DNA from: Cepaea nemoralis
Taxonomy: Eukaryota; Mollusca; Gastropoda; Stylommatophora; Helicidae
Length of the DNA: 64,000 bases
Direction of reading: 5' to 3'
NCBI GenBank assembly: GCA_014155875.1
Contig: JACEFZ010027760.1
Location: 64,501 to 128,500 of the forward strand
Shown here: positions 21,985 to 32,535 of the stretch, one piece after another
Layout: every line of letters begins with the position of its first letter
Numbering within the stretch: the stretch's first letter is position 1
Made by a program: the position numbers and the translations under genes
Notes under the pieces: generated by a model
Database searches by the model: none
What the model was told of the DNA's origin: nothing
Seen by the model: only the letters and a program-made list of their open reading frames with translations

Positions 21985-22345
21985 ATTAGGTTGTTTATAA
22001 GTTTAGGCTGTTATTAGTTTTCGTTATGTATTAATTGATGCTGTATTAGTTTAGGCTGTTTATCAGAAGATATTTTTTATTAGTTGATGCTATTTATTAG
22101 TTTATGTTGTTTATTAGGTTAGGTTGTTTATTAGTTGATGCTGTTTATTAGATTAAATTGTTTACTAGTTGATGCTGTTTGTGAGTTAAGGTTGTGTATG
22201 ATTTGATTATGTTTATTAGTTTAGGTTGTCTATTAGTTTAGGTTGTTTATTAGTTTAGGTTTTCTATTAGTTTAGGTTGTTTATTAGTTTAGATTGTTTA
22301 TTAGTTGATGCTGTTTATTAGTTGATGTTGTTGATTAGATGCATA
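21985..22345. repeat. TTGTTTATTAGTT-type minisatellite, block 2
   Basis: The same units as block 1 resume directly after the (ACTA)n-like tail, showing that the retroelement landed inside a pre-existing array. Confidence 0.9.
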
Positions 22346-22374
22346 ATCAACATCAAGTGTCATGATGGCTGACG

Positions 22375-22862
22375 TAGGCAATTATGACTTTCCAAATATC
22401 TCAGTTTTTGGTTTTTTGGATCAACTCTGCTTATGATATTCCTTCATGCCACCGTCGCAAGTCCATCCAGCTTCATTTCCATTGGTCTTCCTCCCACTCT
22501 CTTCCCCTCCATTTTCAAAGTTGTCACGATGTTCTCCAATGCCTCTCTTCTCATCATATGACCGAAGAAAGCTGCTTTGTCTCTTTCTTATTGTTGTATA
22601 TAATGTTCTAGTTTCATTAGCCTCTTTTAGGCAGTCGTTTATAGTACTTTGGCAGTCTAAGGAATTCGCAACATTCGTCTTAGGAAGCACATCGCTGTTG
22701 CTTCTAATTTATTCATAATTTGTTCATTTACATTCCTAGATTCATTGCCATTGCAATACAAGTTTTATATAGCACTTTAGCATTCTCTTATATTCAATTA
22801 TAGTGACGGTTAGGAATCTTTTCATTTTCCGCAGTGCCGCCTTTGCTTGTTCTATTCTTTTG
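22375..22862 (-). mobile_element. RTE-1 LINE fragment
   Basis: The minus strand encodes NDCLKEANETRTLYTTIRKR followed by a frameshifted GHV-M-R-R-E region, the same order as 37340-37480 and 62260-62330. The upstream part (22750-22860) encodes a KNEKIPNRHYN-like stretch. It sits inside the same minisatellite, which resumes at 22865. Confidence 0.75.
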
Positions 22863-22864
22863 AT

Positions 22865-22975
22865 TAGATTAGGCTGCTTATTAGTTAATGTTGTTTATCA
22901 GTTTAGGTTGGTTATTAGTTGATGCTGTTTATTAGTTTCAGTTGTTTATAAATTGATGCTATTTGCGAAGGTGTA
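22865..22975. repeat. TTGTTTATTAGTT-type minisatellite, block 3
   Basis: A short third block (TTAGTTGATGCTGTTTATTA etc.) after the RTE-1 insertion. Confidence 0.8.
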
Positions 22976-23071
22976 GACATACTTTGAATGTATTTTAGAT
23001 ACTTGAATTCAATATATAAATTATGATGTGAAGTTGCGACGTATGAGATAAATGTATATTAAAACACAGAA

Positions 23072-23137
23072 GACACAAACTGAAGGTTGCACGATTTATT
23101 GCCTGACATGTTTCACTCCATCTCGGCAGGTGCATGA
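23072..23137 (-). mobile_element. Repeat E copy (degenerate)
   Basis: In complement: CATGCAC, CTGCCGA, 8 nt, GAAA, CATGTCAGGCAATAAATCG, TGCAACCTTCAGTTTGTG, TCTTCTGTGTTTT. One base of the CTGACGA block is changed (A to C). Confidence 0.65.
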
Positions 23138-23249
23138 GTTATAAAGCATATGAAGTGAAGAAATCAATGGTCCCTTGGCTATAACACTTAAAACACATAT
23201 TCGCTAATATTTATCGAATGTGAAGCAATGTGGTTATAGATTCCGTGTT

Positions 23250-24062
23250 TATATCATCACCATCCAGTGCCTTGCAGTCTGGCGTTCGCGATCATGCCTC
23301 TCCACAAATTACGATCTCCGACGTCATGGTTCAGTTCGCGTGTGGACTCCCTTCCGTGCCATGACACAAGACTGTCAGGAATTTTCTCATAATGTGTATC
23401 TCTACCGCTCTTTCCGCAAATCTTTCCTGGTTGCCACAATATGTTCCAGCATTTTTCTTCTCATAACGTGGCCAAAAAACGATGACTGCTTCTTTTTGAA
23501 GTTTGTAATAAATTGTTTTTGCGACTCAGCTTCCCTTAAAATGCCCCGATTGCTTGTTTTTGCTGTCCAATTAATATGTCAGCATTCTTCTATAAAACCA
23601 CATCTACAAGGCTAGAACTCGCAGCCGTATGTTAAAACTGGTTCTATATACCATGCAATAACTCTTTTTCTGACTTTCAAGGACAGTGATTTATTGCACA
23701 AAATGTTATTCATTTGATAGAATGTAGTGTCTGCTTGTCCTATCCTGCTCGTTATCTCAATGATGCATCTTCCATTGATGCTATCCACGTGCCTAGATAC
23801 CTGCATTTCTGGACTTGTCTCAAAATAATGTTATGTACTTTTATTGCACATTTAGGCACAATCTGTTTCTTTGAAATCACCATGACATCTGTCTTTCTAT
23901 TATTCAAACTAAGGCACATTTTGTCACTTTCTACAACCGCTTTATCTGTCATTTCCTGTGGATCTTTCTGTTTTGTTGCTATCACGACGGTGTCATCATC
24001 ATAACGGAAGTTACTTGTGTTATGTCCACCAGCTAGGATCCCTAGCGTGTTTAAATGCACTA
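23250..24062 (-). mobile_element. RTE-1 LINE, RT C-terminal half and 3' end
   Basis: The minus strand begins within RT motif 5 (FRYDDDTVVIAT, a YXDD box with Asp at the variable position). It continues NRKTDVMVISKK (motif 6), CRYLGTWI, IEITSRIGQADTTFYQM and VIAWYIEPVLTYGCEF across frame breaks. The 3' region is the complement of GTGTGGACTCCCTTCCGTGC and ends near 23250 in TGATGG. It is 5'-truncated and inactive through multiple stops. Confidence 0.85.
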
Positions 24063-24245
24063 ATAGAATACTTTGTTTCGAATTTCTAAAATTTATATCT
24101 TTATTTAGCGAAGTTGTTAGCGAACTGCACGTGTAATGTCATGAACAGGGTCGGACAAAGGCTAGTCTGGGCTCGCCGCCTGCCAAAGCGAGAACACTAT
24201 TGACCACATGTTCCTCCTTGTTCTCAGGCCTACACAATGTGATGG
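24063..24245. other. Short spacer
   Basis: Nothing recognised. Confidence 0.3.
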
Positions 24246-24253
24246 TGCTATGA

Positions 24254-24663
24254 CAGTGGTTCTCAACCTTTTTTGGCCCGTGCATCCCTTCACCATATTT
24301 TCAGAACGTCATCCCTCCCCCTTTTTTCGTATCTCCTCCCCATAAATTAACCAATGCCCACCCCCCCCCCTCCCCTTACACAGAATACGTAAAAATGGAA
24401 GTTAAATTTAATAACACATACTAGAACAAGTCTAGACGTCAACATAAAACGTGATTTGCTGGTCTACTTACGTTATAAAAAGAATTTCAGAATGGCGAAA
24501 AGTACAGAACCTTAGAGTATGGAGGTAATAAACAATATAAAATAATCAGTTCTTGTATTACCGCGATTTTGAAATAGTCTTAATTCCCCCCTTGGAAACC
24601 CTAAAATCCCCCCTAGGGGGGGGGGGGGGGGGGGGAGAATTCCCCACCGGTTGAGAACAACTG
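24254..24663. mobile_element. hAT-type MITE with 8-bp target duplication
   Basis: The left end is CAGTGGTTCTCAACC and the right end is the inverted GGTTGAGAACAACTG (one mismatch over 15 bp), the classic hAT terminal repeat. Perfect TGCTATGA direct repeats flank it at 24246-24253 and 24664-24671. The 410-bp interior has no transposase; it contains C-rich (24361-24372) and G-rich (24617-24636) runs near the ends that extend the terminal pairing. Confidence 0.93.
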
Positions 24664-24709
24664 TGCTATGACATCACAGTCTCATAACAGGAAACTGCTT
24701 CTAGACAAA

Positions 24710-24711
<2 letters not shown>

Positions 24712-24755
<44 letters not shown>

Positions 24756-24778
24756 CATTATTATCATCATCATTATTT
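24712..24778. repeat. (TTA)n microsatellite
   Basis: TTATTATTA run with a few CAT interruptions. Confidence 0.95.
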
Positions 24779-24811
24779 TATCATTACTATATTTTAATTT
24801 AGCCAGGTAAG

Positions 24812-25036
24812 TTAGTTGCATATCATTTACAAGACGTCGAGTAATTCTCAGCATGTTTTGGCTGTTAGTGATTTCTTGGCAAGTTTAAGTTCAGTAGTTT
24901 GTCATTGATTTCTGAACGACGGGCACTCATACCATTGTATAAAAAGTAACGCAATGCGGTCTGCTTTAAAATCTACGACAGCTGCGTTTCGAACGTGGTA
25001 TGCGGGATTACTAATCGCATTCGCCACATAGCCGGC
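24812..25036 (-). mobile_element. SINE-A, full length
   Basis: Tail complement AGTTAGTTGCATATCATTTA, preserving one (ACTA) unit, then ACAAGACGTCG. Core complement TTCAGTAGTTTGTCATTGAT and TTCTGAACGACGGGCACTC. Body AATGCGGTCTGCTTTAAAAT. Head GCGTTTCGAACGTGGTATGC, ending CGCCACATAGCCGGC. Confidence 0.85.
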
Positions 25037-25914
25037 ATTTTGCCAGTATTAAGGAGTTTCTTTGAGATATCAAATCTTAAAGGAGCTTTCATGAAGGAAT
25101 GTTCGCATGTCTTTATATGGAAACGGGAACCTTGGGATCTTCGAATACGACATTATCATAAAAAGAATGACAGAAATGAAACCCATATTGTATGCCCAAG
25201 AATAAGTACACTATGATATATATATATAACAATTTGTAGGATCTTATTTGTGACTGTTTTCACAGTTTACCTCATCAGATATTCAGGAACTTAAAGTTTT
25301 CAGCGCATACAAAGGAACTCTGTCTGAGATCACAAGATACGAAAAAGTATGATCGCCCACTCCTTCCACGGGGCAGTTTGATGATGATGGTTTTCGTATT
25401 CCGCTTTTTGCTCCTAGTCTAATTCGGACATAAAAACACATCCATGAGATGGAGATATGTGAATGAATTTTCTTAACGAGTGATGCTTCAAATCAGTTAC
25501 CTCAAACATAGGACAAACATCGTCATATATTATGCATCTGAAAAGTACTTCATATGTTATATAATAAAAGCTTTAGCCTCGGAAATATGAATAATTGACA
25601 GCATAGCATTGGATTTTCAACGTACGCTATATGTTGTCTCAGCGTATGGTCAGCAGTCAGGGGTTATTAACCATGCACGCCTCCAGAAATTATAGATACA
25701 TTTGAGAGATACATACATAAATTACTTTTCCTGATGATAAAATCTAATATTTTATCTTAACTATAGGACAGCCACTCCCTGATCACGTGCCTGATAGGGT
25801 GTTCAAATAGAATTGATGAACATTAACTACAGTTCATATCAAGAATAGCAAACGTGGATAAATATAACAACTTTGTCTTTCAAAAGAATGTATTACCTTA
25901 GTAAATTTAAGTAC
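25037..25914. other. Region upstream of the GPCR exon
   Basis: About 0.9 kb, AT-rich, no gene recognised. It could hold 5' UTR or promoter sequence of the GPCR, but I see no convincing TATA or initiator combination. Confidence 0.35.
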
Positions 25915-26012
25915 CGAAACTACAGACAATAGTTTGTACAATTTATTGCCTGTCATATTTCGCTGCAGTTCGTCAGGCGCATAGTGCAGAGCTATATATA
26001 CTATGTTATTAT
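25915..26012 (-). mobile_element. Repeat E copy
   Basis: In complement: CTCTGCACTATGCGC, CTGACGA, ACTGCAGC, GAAATATGACAGGCAATA, AATTGTACAA, ACTATTGTCTGTAGTTTC. Both CTGACGA and GAAA are perfect. It lies about 90 bp upstream of the GPCR start codon. Confidence 0.7.
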
Positions 26013-26102
26013 GAATTCAGCATCAAGTGTAATGAGAGGCAAGGATATCGGCATACGAGTAACACATATGGAAATAGGAGAAAGGCACATATAATTAGCT
26101 CT

Positions 26103-26990
26103 ATGTCAGCGGCTGTAAAAGACAGAACATACCAACAGTTTAGTGACTACGTTATGGCTTCAAATTTTACACATCCAACATGGACAACTTTTGTCGGCCT
26201 GCGACGCTTCTCAAATAATGCTTCCCTAACGGAGCTCAATGTAGATATCCTTAATGGCAGCATCTACAGTATGACAACCATTTTTGCCAATATGTCGGCG
26301 TTTCCGGTAAATATGACGGCAGAGTTACCTCCCCGGATAACTTACTTGTCCAGTATCGTTCTTATAATGCTCTACACATTGACTACTTTAGCGGCGGTTC
26401 TGGGGAACTCAATCTCCATCATCGTTTTCGCGAAAGGCCGGCGTTCCAACAGCGATCTCAAACACTTCCTGATCAACCTGGCCATTGCTGATCTGATCAT
26501 GGCGATCTTCTGCATCCCATTCACATTCGCTTACCAAATCACGGATAACTGGATCTTTTCAGATTTCATGTGTCCACTCGTCCAAGGATGCCAGGTTGTT
26601 AGCGTTATAGCCTCGGTCAGTACGAACACGGCTATCGGCATTGACCGGTTAATTGCTGTGAAGTTCCCACTTCGTAGGCGAGTCACAGACTCCAGATCTA
26701 AAGTGTTCATTCTAGGAATTTGGATATTCGCGATTTCTTTGGGAGTTATTCCGTTCTTCATGTGTCGAACCATGCCGAAGGAGGATGGTCGGGTCTCGTG
26801 TGAGGAAGTCTTTCTAGACGAGGATGGTCGAGTTGTCTACGGATTCTTCATCACGATTGTGACGTATTTCCTTCCAGTGACAATCCTGTCTGTGACCTAC
26901 TCTATGATTGGTCGGTTGCTTTGGCGTCATAAGTTACCTGGCAACGCTGATGATTCTAGGGATGCAGCACAGCTAAAGGCAAAGAGAAAG
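26103..26990 (+). CDS. Class A (rhodopsin-like) GPCR, 5' exon encoding N-terminus to TM5
   Basis: Partial peptide-receptor-type GPCR, predicted to sit in the plasma membrane and couple to G proteins. The N-terminus has five N-glycosylation sequons (N21, N39, N51, N63, N70). TM1 about 82-109 with G101-N102; TM2 about 119-143 with NLAIAD (D130); W150 in the first outer loop; C157 and C233 can form the TM3-ECL2 disulphide. TM3 ends in D181-R182-L183 (DRL, not DRY); TM4 has W207; TM5 has P258 and Y266. The third inner loop ends LKAKRK at the exon edge; TM6-TM7 must lie in later exons not seen here. The start at 26103 has a weak context (pyrimidine at -3). The in-frame ATG at 26154 has G at -3 and +4 and may be the real start. 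Spliced coding is supported by phase-0 donor AAAG|GTAGGA. The ligand cannot be assigned. Confidence 0.85.
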
Positions 26991-26996
26991 GTAGGA
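26988..26996 (+). other. Splice donor of the GPCR exon
   Basis: AAG|GTAGGA with GT at 26991-26992. The break falls exactly between codons (888 coding bases), right after the KAKRK motif that precedes TM6 in many peptide GPCRs. Beyond it the frame degenerates into C/S/R/Y low complexity, consistent with intron. Confidence 0.75.
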
Positions 26997-27540
26997 AGTA
27001 TTTGTGCCACTTCTTCTATAATTTTTTGTTGTTTTAGTCGTTGTCGTTGTTGTTCGTATTCTTGTTCTTATTCTTTGTTTTCTGCTTCTCCTGCTTATTC
27101 TTCTAGATGGGTATATTAACAGCATTACTACTACTAGTATTCTACGAAATGAAATATAAGGCAAGAAATATATTCCTTCTACTTTCCTGTCCATTTCTAT
27201 TTTCATTCTGCATGATTTACCCCATGCCTCTGAAAACTCTATGTCTTTACTAATATTACACATTGTACCCACTTCTAAACGAATATGGATGTGCCTTGCG
27301 TCGTTACACGAACTGACATGCATTACTGTAAAATAAGTTTGTTTGCGTGAATTCGATACATGTTCGCCAAAACATCAAAGAAATATCCTCGCCGTCCATG
27401 ATTTCAGTTGGGAGTAAATATAAGACGAACAGAAAAATTTCATAACGATGCAACATACACTTGTCAATAACATTGTATGTGAATGAGGGCAAGCATTTGT
27501 GAACAGATTCTATTACCACCACAACACCACCACCACAACC

Positions 27541-27656
<116 letters not shown>

Positions 27657-27659
27657 TTG

Positions 27660-28604
27660 CTTGCTACTATTAGTAGTAGTGGTAATACTACAATGTCTCT
27701 CCATCTTGATTTTTCCCTTTCCTTATTACATATAACCTGCATGGCCAGATTTGCCAGAGACACAAGGTAACTCAGTCCAAGAAAACACGTTGCGACACGT
27801 GAACTGACTGTGCCAGAGATGTTTTCAGGTGAGTTGGCAGTCGGAATGTGCTTGCCTGGAGAACATGGCATTCTGCGCACACATTCCCTCTTTCACGTAG
27901 TGTCTCCTACACTTGTGTCTGTTCGTTATCTTCCTCCACCCAATTTTCGCCTTCCTTTTCCTCCAAATGTTGCTTCTTGTTTCGAATAGCTGTCGTTTCT
28001 TCTGTCACGTCTAGTCACATATGCTAGGGCAGGAATGAGCTACTGGCACATTGCTTGGCTAATTATCAGCCATTTTTGATTACCAGATCGTATCTTACTG
28101 GTGTTATCACACCTCCCGTCGATCACCTGAAGTGTCACCCGTGTCTATTCACCCTTGGACACCCTACTGAACTACATGGCATGAAAGGTTTGACTGACTG
28201 ATTCAGAGTCTTCTAAACAGCTGCACTACAGGAGAAAGACGCCCGAGTATCTTTACCCAGGCGGACCCGTGCCCTGGGAGTGTAAGGCAGAAAGGCCGTA
28301 AAGTTCAGCGAAGGGGGGAGAGGACAGCTTCTGATGATCTGAAGCCTACTGTTGTGCATGTCCCGTGGTGGAGTTTTTACTACTTTAATTCGGACGCGCG
28401 GTGTTAAAGTCATCCAGTCTTGAAAATAACCGTCATTTATCCGACTAAGTTTGGTGTAGATATCTTTCTCTTCACTAAGTACCATCTCTGCAGGGGTTGT
28501 GTTCCAACCTAAACTTCTGTTGGGTGTGGAAGATCGGTACTGGAACATCGCATCTGCGGAGAGTCATATTAGGATATAACCAGGCAGCGGTCCACTATAG
28601 TACA
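27660..28604. other. Unassigned, partly GC-richer region
   Basis: An open frame of 111 codons on the minus strand (28213-28548) covers sequence of mixed composition. It is lysine/arginine/proline-containing with no motif I recognise. It could be a relic ORF or chance. The rest shows nothing. Confidence 0.3.
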
Positions 28605-28850
28605 TAATGTCTATCGCTATCATCAAGTGCCTGGCCGACTGGTGTAGGCGATCATGCTTCTCCACATCTTGCCATCTCCGACGGCATGTATCTGTACGTG
28701 TGTTGACTTCCTTCCGTGCCATGGCACAAGACTGCCAATCATTTTCCCTATCTGAATACGGTCTATCATCATCATCATGTGCCGTGCCGGCTGGCGTAGG
28801 CGTTCATGGCTCTCCACAGATCTCGGTCTTTGGTCACGGTCTAAACGCAA
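28605..28850 (-). mobile_element. Two RTE-1 3' ends in tandem
   Basis: Two copies of the same 3' end lie head to tail on the minus strand. The first on the plus strand is ATCAAGTGCCTGGCCGACTG, then GTTGACTTCCTTCCGTGCCA. The second begins ATCATCATCATGTGCCGTG, then GGCGTTCATGGCTCTCCACA. The (ATC)n between them is the tail of the second. Confidence 0.75.
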
Positions 28851-28889
28851 GTTAATTATGTAATTGCATTAAGACTGTGGCCATTATAT

Positions 28890-29365
28890 TCAATGTTTCT
28901 TCACTATGTAGTTTATAACAGCCATAGAACACACACTAACACATACAGTTAAAAATAACGTAGTTTATAATAATTGTAGAACATACATTAACACAGACAG
29001 TTAAATGAAGGTAGTTTATGGCAACCGTAGATCAGACACTAACACAGACAGTTAAATGAACGTAGTTTATGACAACCATAGAACATTTACACTAACACAG
29101 ACAGTTCAAAAACCGAAGTTTATAACAATTATATAACATACAAGTTCATAAAACGAATGTTATAACAACTACAGAACATGCACTAACACAGACAGTTAAG
29201 TGAATGTAGGTTATGACAACCATATAACAGACACTAACACAGACAGTTCAAAAAGCGTAGTTTATGTCAACCATAGAACATACACTAACACAAACAGTTA
29301 AATGAACGTAGTTTATGACAACCATAGAACACACACTAACACAAGACAGTTAAATGAACGGTGTC
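28890..29365. repeat. About 53-bp tandem repeat, about nine units
   Basis: Units contain ACTAACACAGACAGTTAAAT, GAACGTAGTTTATGAC and AACCATAGAACA, with several shortened units. It is not a CRISPR: there are no constant repeats separated by unique spacers. Confidence 0.9.
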
Positions 29366-29635
29366 GAGAAGTGAGTGTTACGTTTCTCTTTCATCCCCAT
29401 AACACCGGACAGTACTAGCGATGTGTTAGTGAGTGAGTACGTATTCAGAACTTCCATTGACTGCCTCTCTACAGAACCACAGTGATAGTGTTGTTGTTTC
29501 ATAACCTTTTCATTCTGTTATGCTGCTGGTCAAAATTTATGTCGTTTGCCCAAAGTCCACTTGTCTTCTCTTGTACCCTGGAGGAATATGTTGTATGTGT
29601 GAGCGTGGTCGAGAAAATTGTCGATCGCGCTTAAG
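29366..29635. other. Short spacer
   Basis: Nothing recognised. Confidence 0.3.
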
Positions 29636-29896
29636 CTTCATGTGCGTTGAACATAATGAAATGAGTCAAACATCTTTCTTTGATCATGTGACGAGAAGAG
29701 AGGTACTGGAGAACATCATAACAACTGCAAAGATCAAGGGGAATAGAGGCAGAGCTGAAACAAGAGAAATGATGCTGGATGGATTGAGGGTGTGGCATGG
29801 AGGAATATCAGCATCAGAGCTGACCCAGAACACCGAAGACTGAGACCTGTGGATAGACATGAACGTCTACGCCATCTAGCAAGGCACTTAATGATA

Positions 29897-29936
<40 letters not shown>

Positions 29937-29966
29937 CGATGATGATGATGATGATGATGATTTATT
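29636..29966 (+). mobile_element. RTE-1 3' end with (GATGAT)n tail
   Basis: Encodes FFDHVTRREVLENI (the GHVMRRE region), then GNRGRAETREMMLDGLRVWH and GGISASELTQNTED. After the stop come GAACGTCTACGCCATC and AAGGCACTTA, then a GAT microsatellite (29893-29960). This is the clearest 3' end of the family. It is 5'-truncated to about 250 bp. Confidence 0.85.
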
Positions 29967-30327
29967 CATTGGCGCCTTTCCATATTGACAGACGATAGTT
30001 TGTTACATTGTGCTTCAAAAATGCATCATAACTAGAACCCATGGCGGTAGCGAATGTGACTGATCAGACCAATTCGAGCTGTACATGTTAGTCCACAATG
30101 GATGAATGTGAACATATGGGCATTTTCACCAGCACGCACCATCTTACGTCTCACGCGCTCAGTTTCTTCTTTGCCTATATTCCATTTCTGATATTTGCCC
30201 TCCATGCAACACGTTCAGCGGCGACTTGCTCCCTGTGTGCATTATCAATGCCTGTATCAATCATGTCCCGCTTACACACATCTTTTTATCGTAGTAGAGG
30301 CCAACCAATGAGCAGCCAAACATCTGA
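29967..30327. other. Unassigned spacer
   Basis: A plus-strand frame at 30098-30337 has no recognisable signature. Confidence 0.3.
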
Positions 30328-30425
30328 TTGCTGTTGAAATGCGGTTTCTGAGGAAAATGCAAAGAATAATGTCGGATATGGGTTTGATTGATGGCTCAAC
30401 CCCACTGAGATACATGATGAAACAT
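30328..30425 (+). mobile_element. RTE-2 LINE scrap
   Basis: Encodes VEMRFLRKMQRIM, as at 9.86 kb and 10.84 kb, followed by a degraded stretch. Only about 100 bp is recognisable. Confidence 0.6.
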
Positions 30426-32160
30426 AATTTTTCCCAATGTGATCCTGCCCGTTTAATTAATTTAGTTTTACTGACTCAATTGCTGAGACCAGACATAGAG
30501 TTTTAGAGAACCAAGGAATACCTTTAGGAAATACTGAAAAAGTGGTACTCCCTTTTATACCCAATTTATTCCCTAAGTGGTTCCTTGCCTCTCCTCTACC
30601 AACTAATTAATTATATCTAGGGTAATTTAAAACAATTTGATTATGACAAGTAAAATACATCAATACATGACATGACCTTATTTTTTTTTGGGATTTAATA
30701 CACATAAATATGGATTTTGTAAAGTGCATTCAAAATTACAATTTCCTGTCATAGAAATAAGGACATATACATATACATTAAATATTACAGACTTGATGTG
30801 CCCATGATATGGTAGATATTAACAGTTTCGATTTTTTCGCAGTGGCCTGTAAAGCTAATCTTTTACTGGTCTGGATGATCTGAAAAAAAAGAACTGTCTC
30901 CAATCAGGATTCTCCACTTCCAGCTTTGGGAATCACTCTGGCTATCATCAATTGTAGTATTGTTGTTCCTGGGTGTAGTAGAACATAAGTTGGCTCTTGT
31001 TTTCCTTTGTCTTGGCAGGTACTTATTTAAATAAAGATTACCTCTCCTATGAGACAAATGGAATGGTTGCAGGTAGATAAGGTTCGACGCTACTCTATCA
31101 AGGGCATCACTCAACAGGTGCTGCCTTCAAACTTCACCAAGTCAGGTCTGGATTGACATGAATAAGACCACTACCTGAAATTCCATCAATCACATAATTC
31201 GAATAATATCAGAAATATGACATTAGAATTTACATGTAAAAGCCTAAGAACATAACCAGTGAAAACAATAAAATGGATCCTGTTCTTTAGAGAAAATAAC
31301 ATAGAAGAAAGATAGTCATGGTGTTTTCATGTAGTTATCACCAACACAGTTGTTTGCTCTCAATCCAATCTTCCACTATCAGGGGTTCAAGGTTTAACTA
31401 GCAGATGTGCAGTTTAATCATCACCTATGCCTGTCCTCAGGTTTATAGAAGTAATACCTTGAGTGATTGGGAATTTAACAATTATGTTGACCATTCTCTT
31501 CTGTATCTAGTTTTGTTCTCTACTTCATCTTTTCCTGTTCAAGAAAAAGGGTCTTATACCTTAAGAGCTTTTAAAAGTCCGGTCCCATTTCCATGAGTAT
31601 TTGCTTATAAACAAGATAAATACATTTGGTATTATTCTTGTATAGCTTTCAGGGGTATTCTTCTTCATTAAATGCTTCAAGTGAGAAGATTTCTTCCATT
31701 CTCATGGATGTAACATTGATTATTATCATCAACATCATCATGGTTTTTATAATAATTGTAATTAAAATCCTTATCATTATTTTCATAATTATTACATGGT
31801 TATTACAATCATCATCATTATTATCATCATCATCATTATTATCATGTTTATGACATTAGAAATCATTACATTATTCTAACATTATCATCATAATCATGGT
31901 TATATCATTTTCATTAAATTACAGTCATCCTCATCATCTTTGAAATTCATTATTATCCTTACAATAGACCATATGTGTTAACATGAACTACAAAGTGGGA
32001 TTTTGCTTAAATTACAAACACAGATGCTGGGGCTATGCGTAATGTATGATATGGTTTGTGTCGTGCTTTGCGCACAAGACTAGATGATAGGGATATAAAT
32101 GATACTTTATATAAAGTGGTGTTATGCGCCGGAGTGTATTAAATTATTTTTAAGTTTATG
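30426..32160. other. Repeat-poor AT-rich stretch
   Basis: Mostly unique-looking sequence. A minus-strand frame at 30863-31114 (83 codons, with RGNLYLNKYLPRQRKTRANL) has a more protein-like composition than its surroundings, but I cannot assign it. 31700-31960 is ATC/ATT low complexity. No other gene seen. Confidence 0.35.
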
Positions 32161-32164
32161 GGGT

Positions 32165-32535
32165 ACCCTGAAGCATTTCTCTAGTGATAGGCATGGCGGG
32201 ACGCAGAGGTGTTTCCAAGGCACCAGGGCCGGGTTATATACTGGCCAAGACCTATTGACGCGTCCTCGTCGAGCGTCCTGGGCAACAGGTCCCTTCGGGG
32301 TCCTGGCTAAAGTCAATAGGATCGCCGATTCCTCCGAAGTCGGAGAGTGTCTGCCTGTACGGCGAGGAACCACCAGTCTGCACACCAATAAGCCAGACAT
32401 GGGACAACGGATACTCACGCAAACCTCAGGTCCTGTATGACATCACACTGATGTTGGATAACAGGATGCCTTCATCCGACATACAGGACCTCGCGTTGGA
32501 GCTCAAGCCAACGAACACAAGCAAGCAAGCATAGG
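32165..32535 (+). mobile_element. GC-rich island with (CAAG)n end; probable retroelement 3' region
   Basis: It is distinctly GC-richer than its flanks. It contains an 11-bp perfect inverted repeat (GGTCCTGTATG at 32429, CATACAGGACC at 32480). It ends in ACACAAGCAAGCAAGCA, a tetranucleotide run like a LINE or SINE tail. The 113-codon plus-strand frame (32099-32440) has no domain. There is no second copy in the window. Confidence 0.4.

Noticed and set aside
26991..27119. Extension of the GPCR coding region to the stop at 27119
   Set aside because: The sequence after the GT donor is C/S/R/Y low complexity with no TM6; an intron is more likely.
28890..29365. CRISPR-like array of spaced repeats
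   Set aside because: Units are full tandem copies with drift and no unique spacers, in a eukaryotic setting. The 37-bp array at 60.5 kb and the 29-bp array at 50.5-56.5 kb fail for the same reason.
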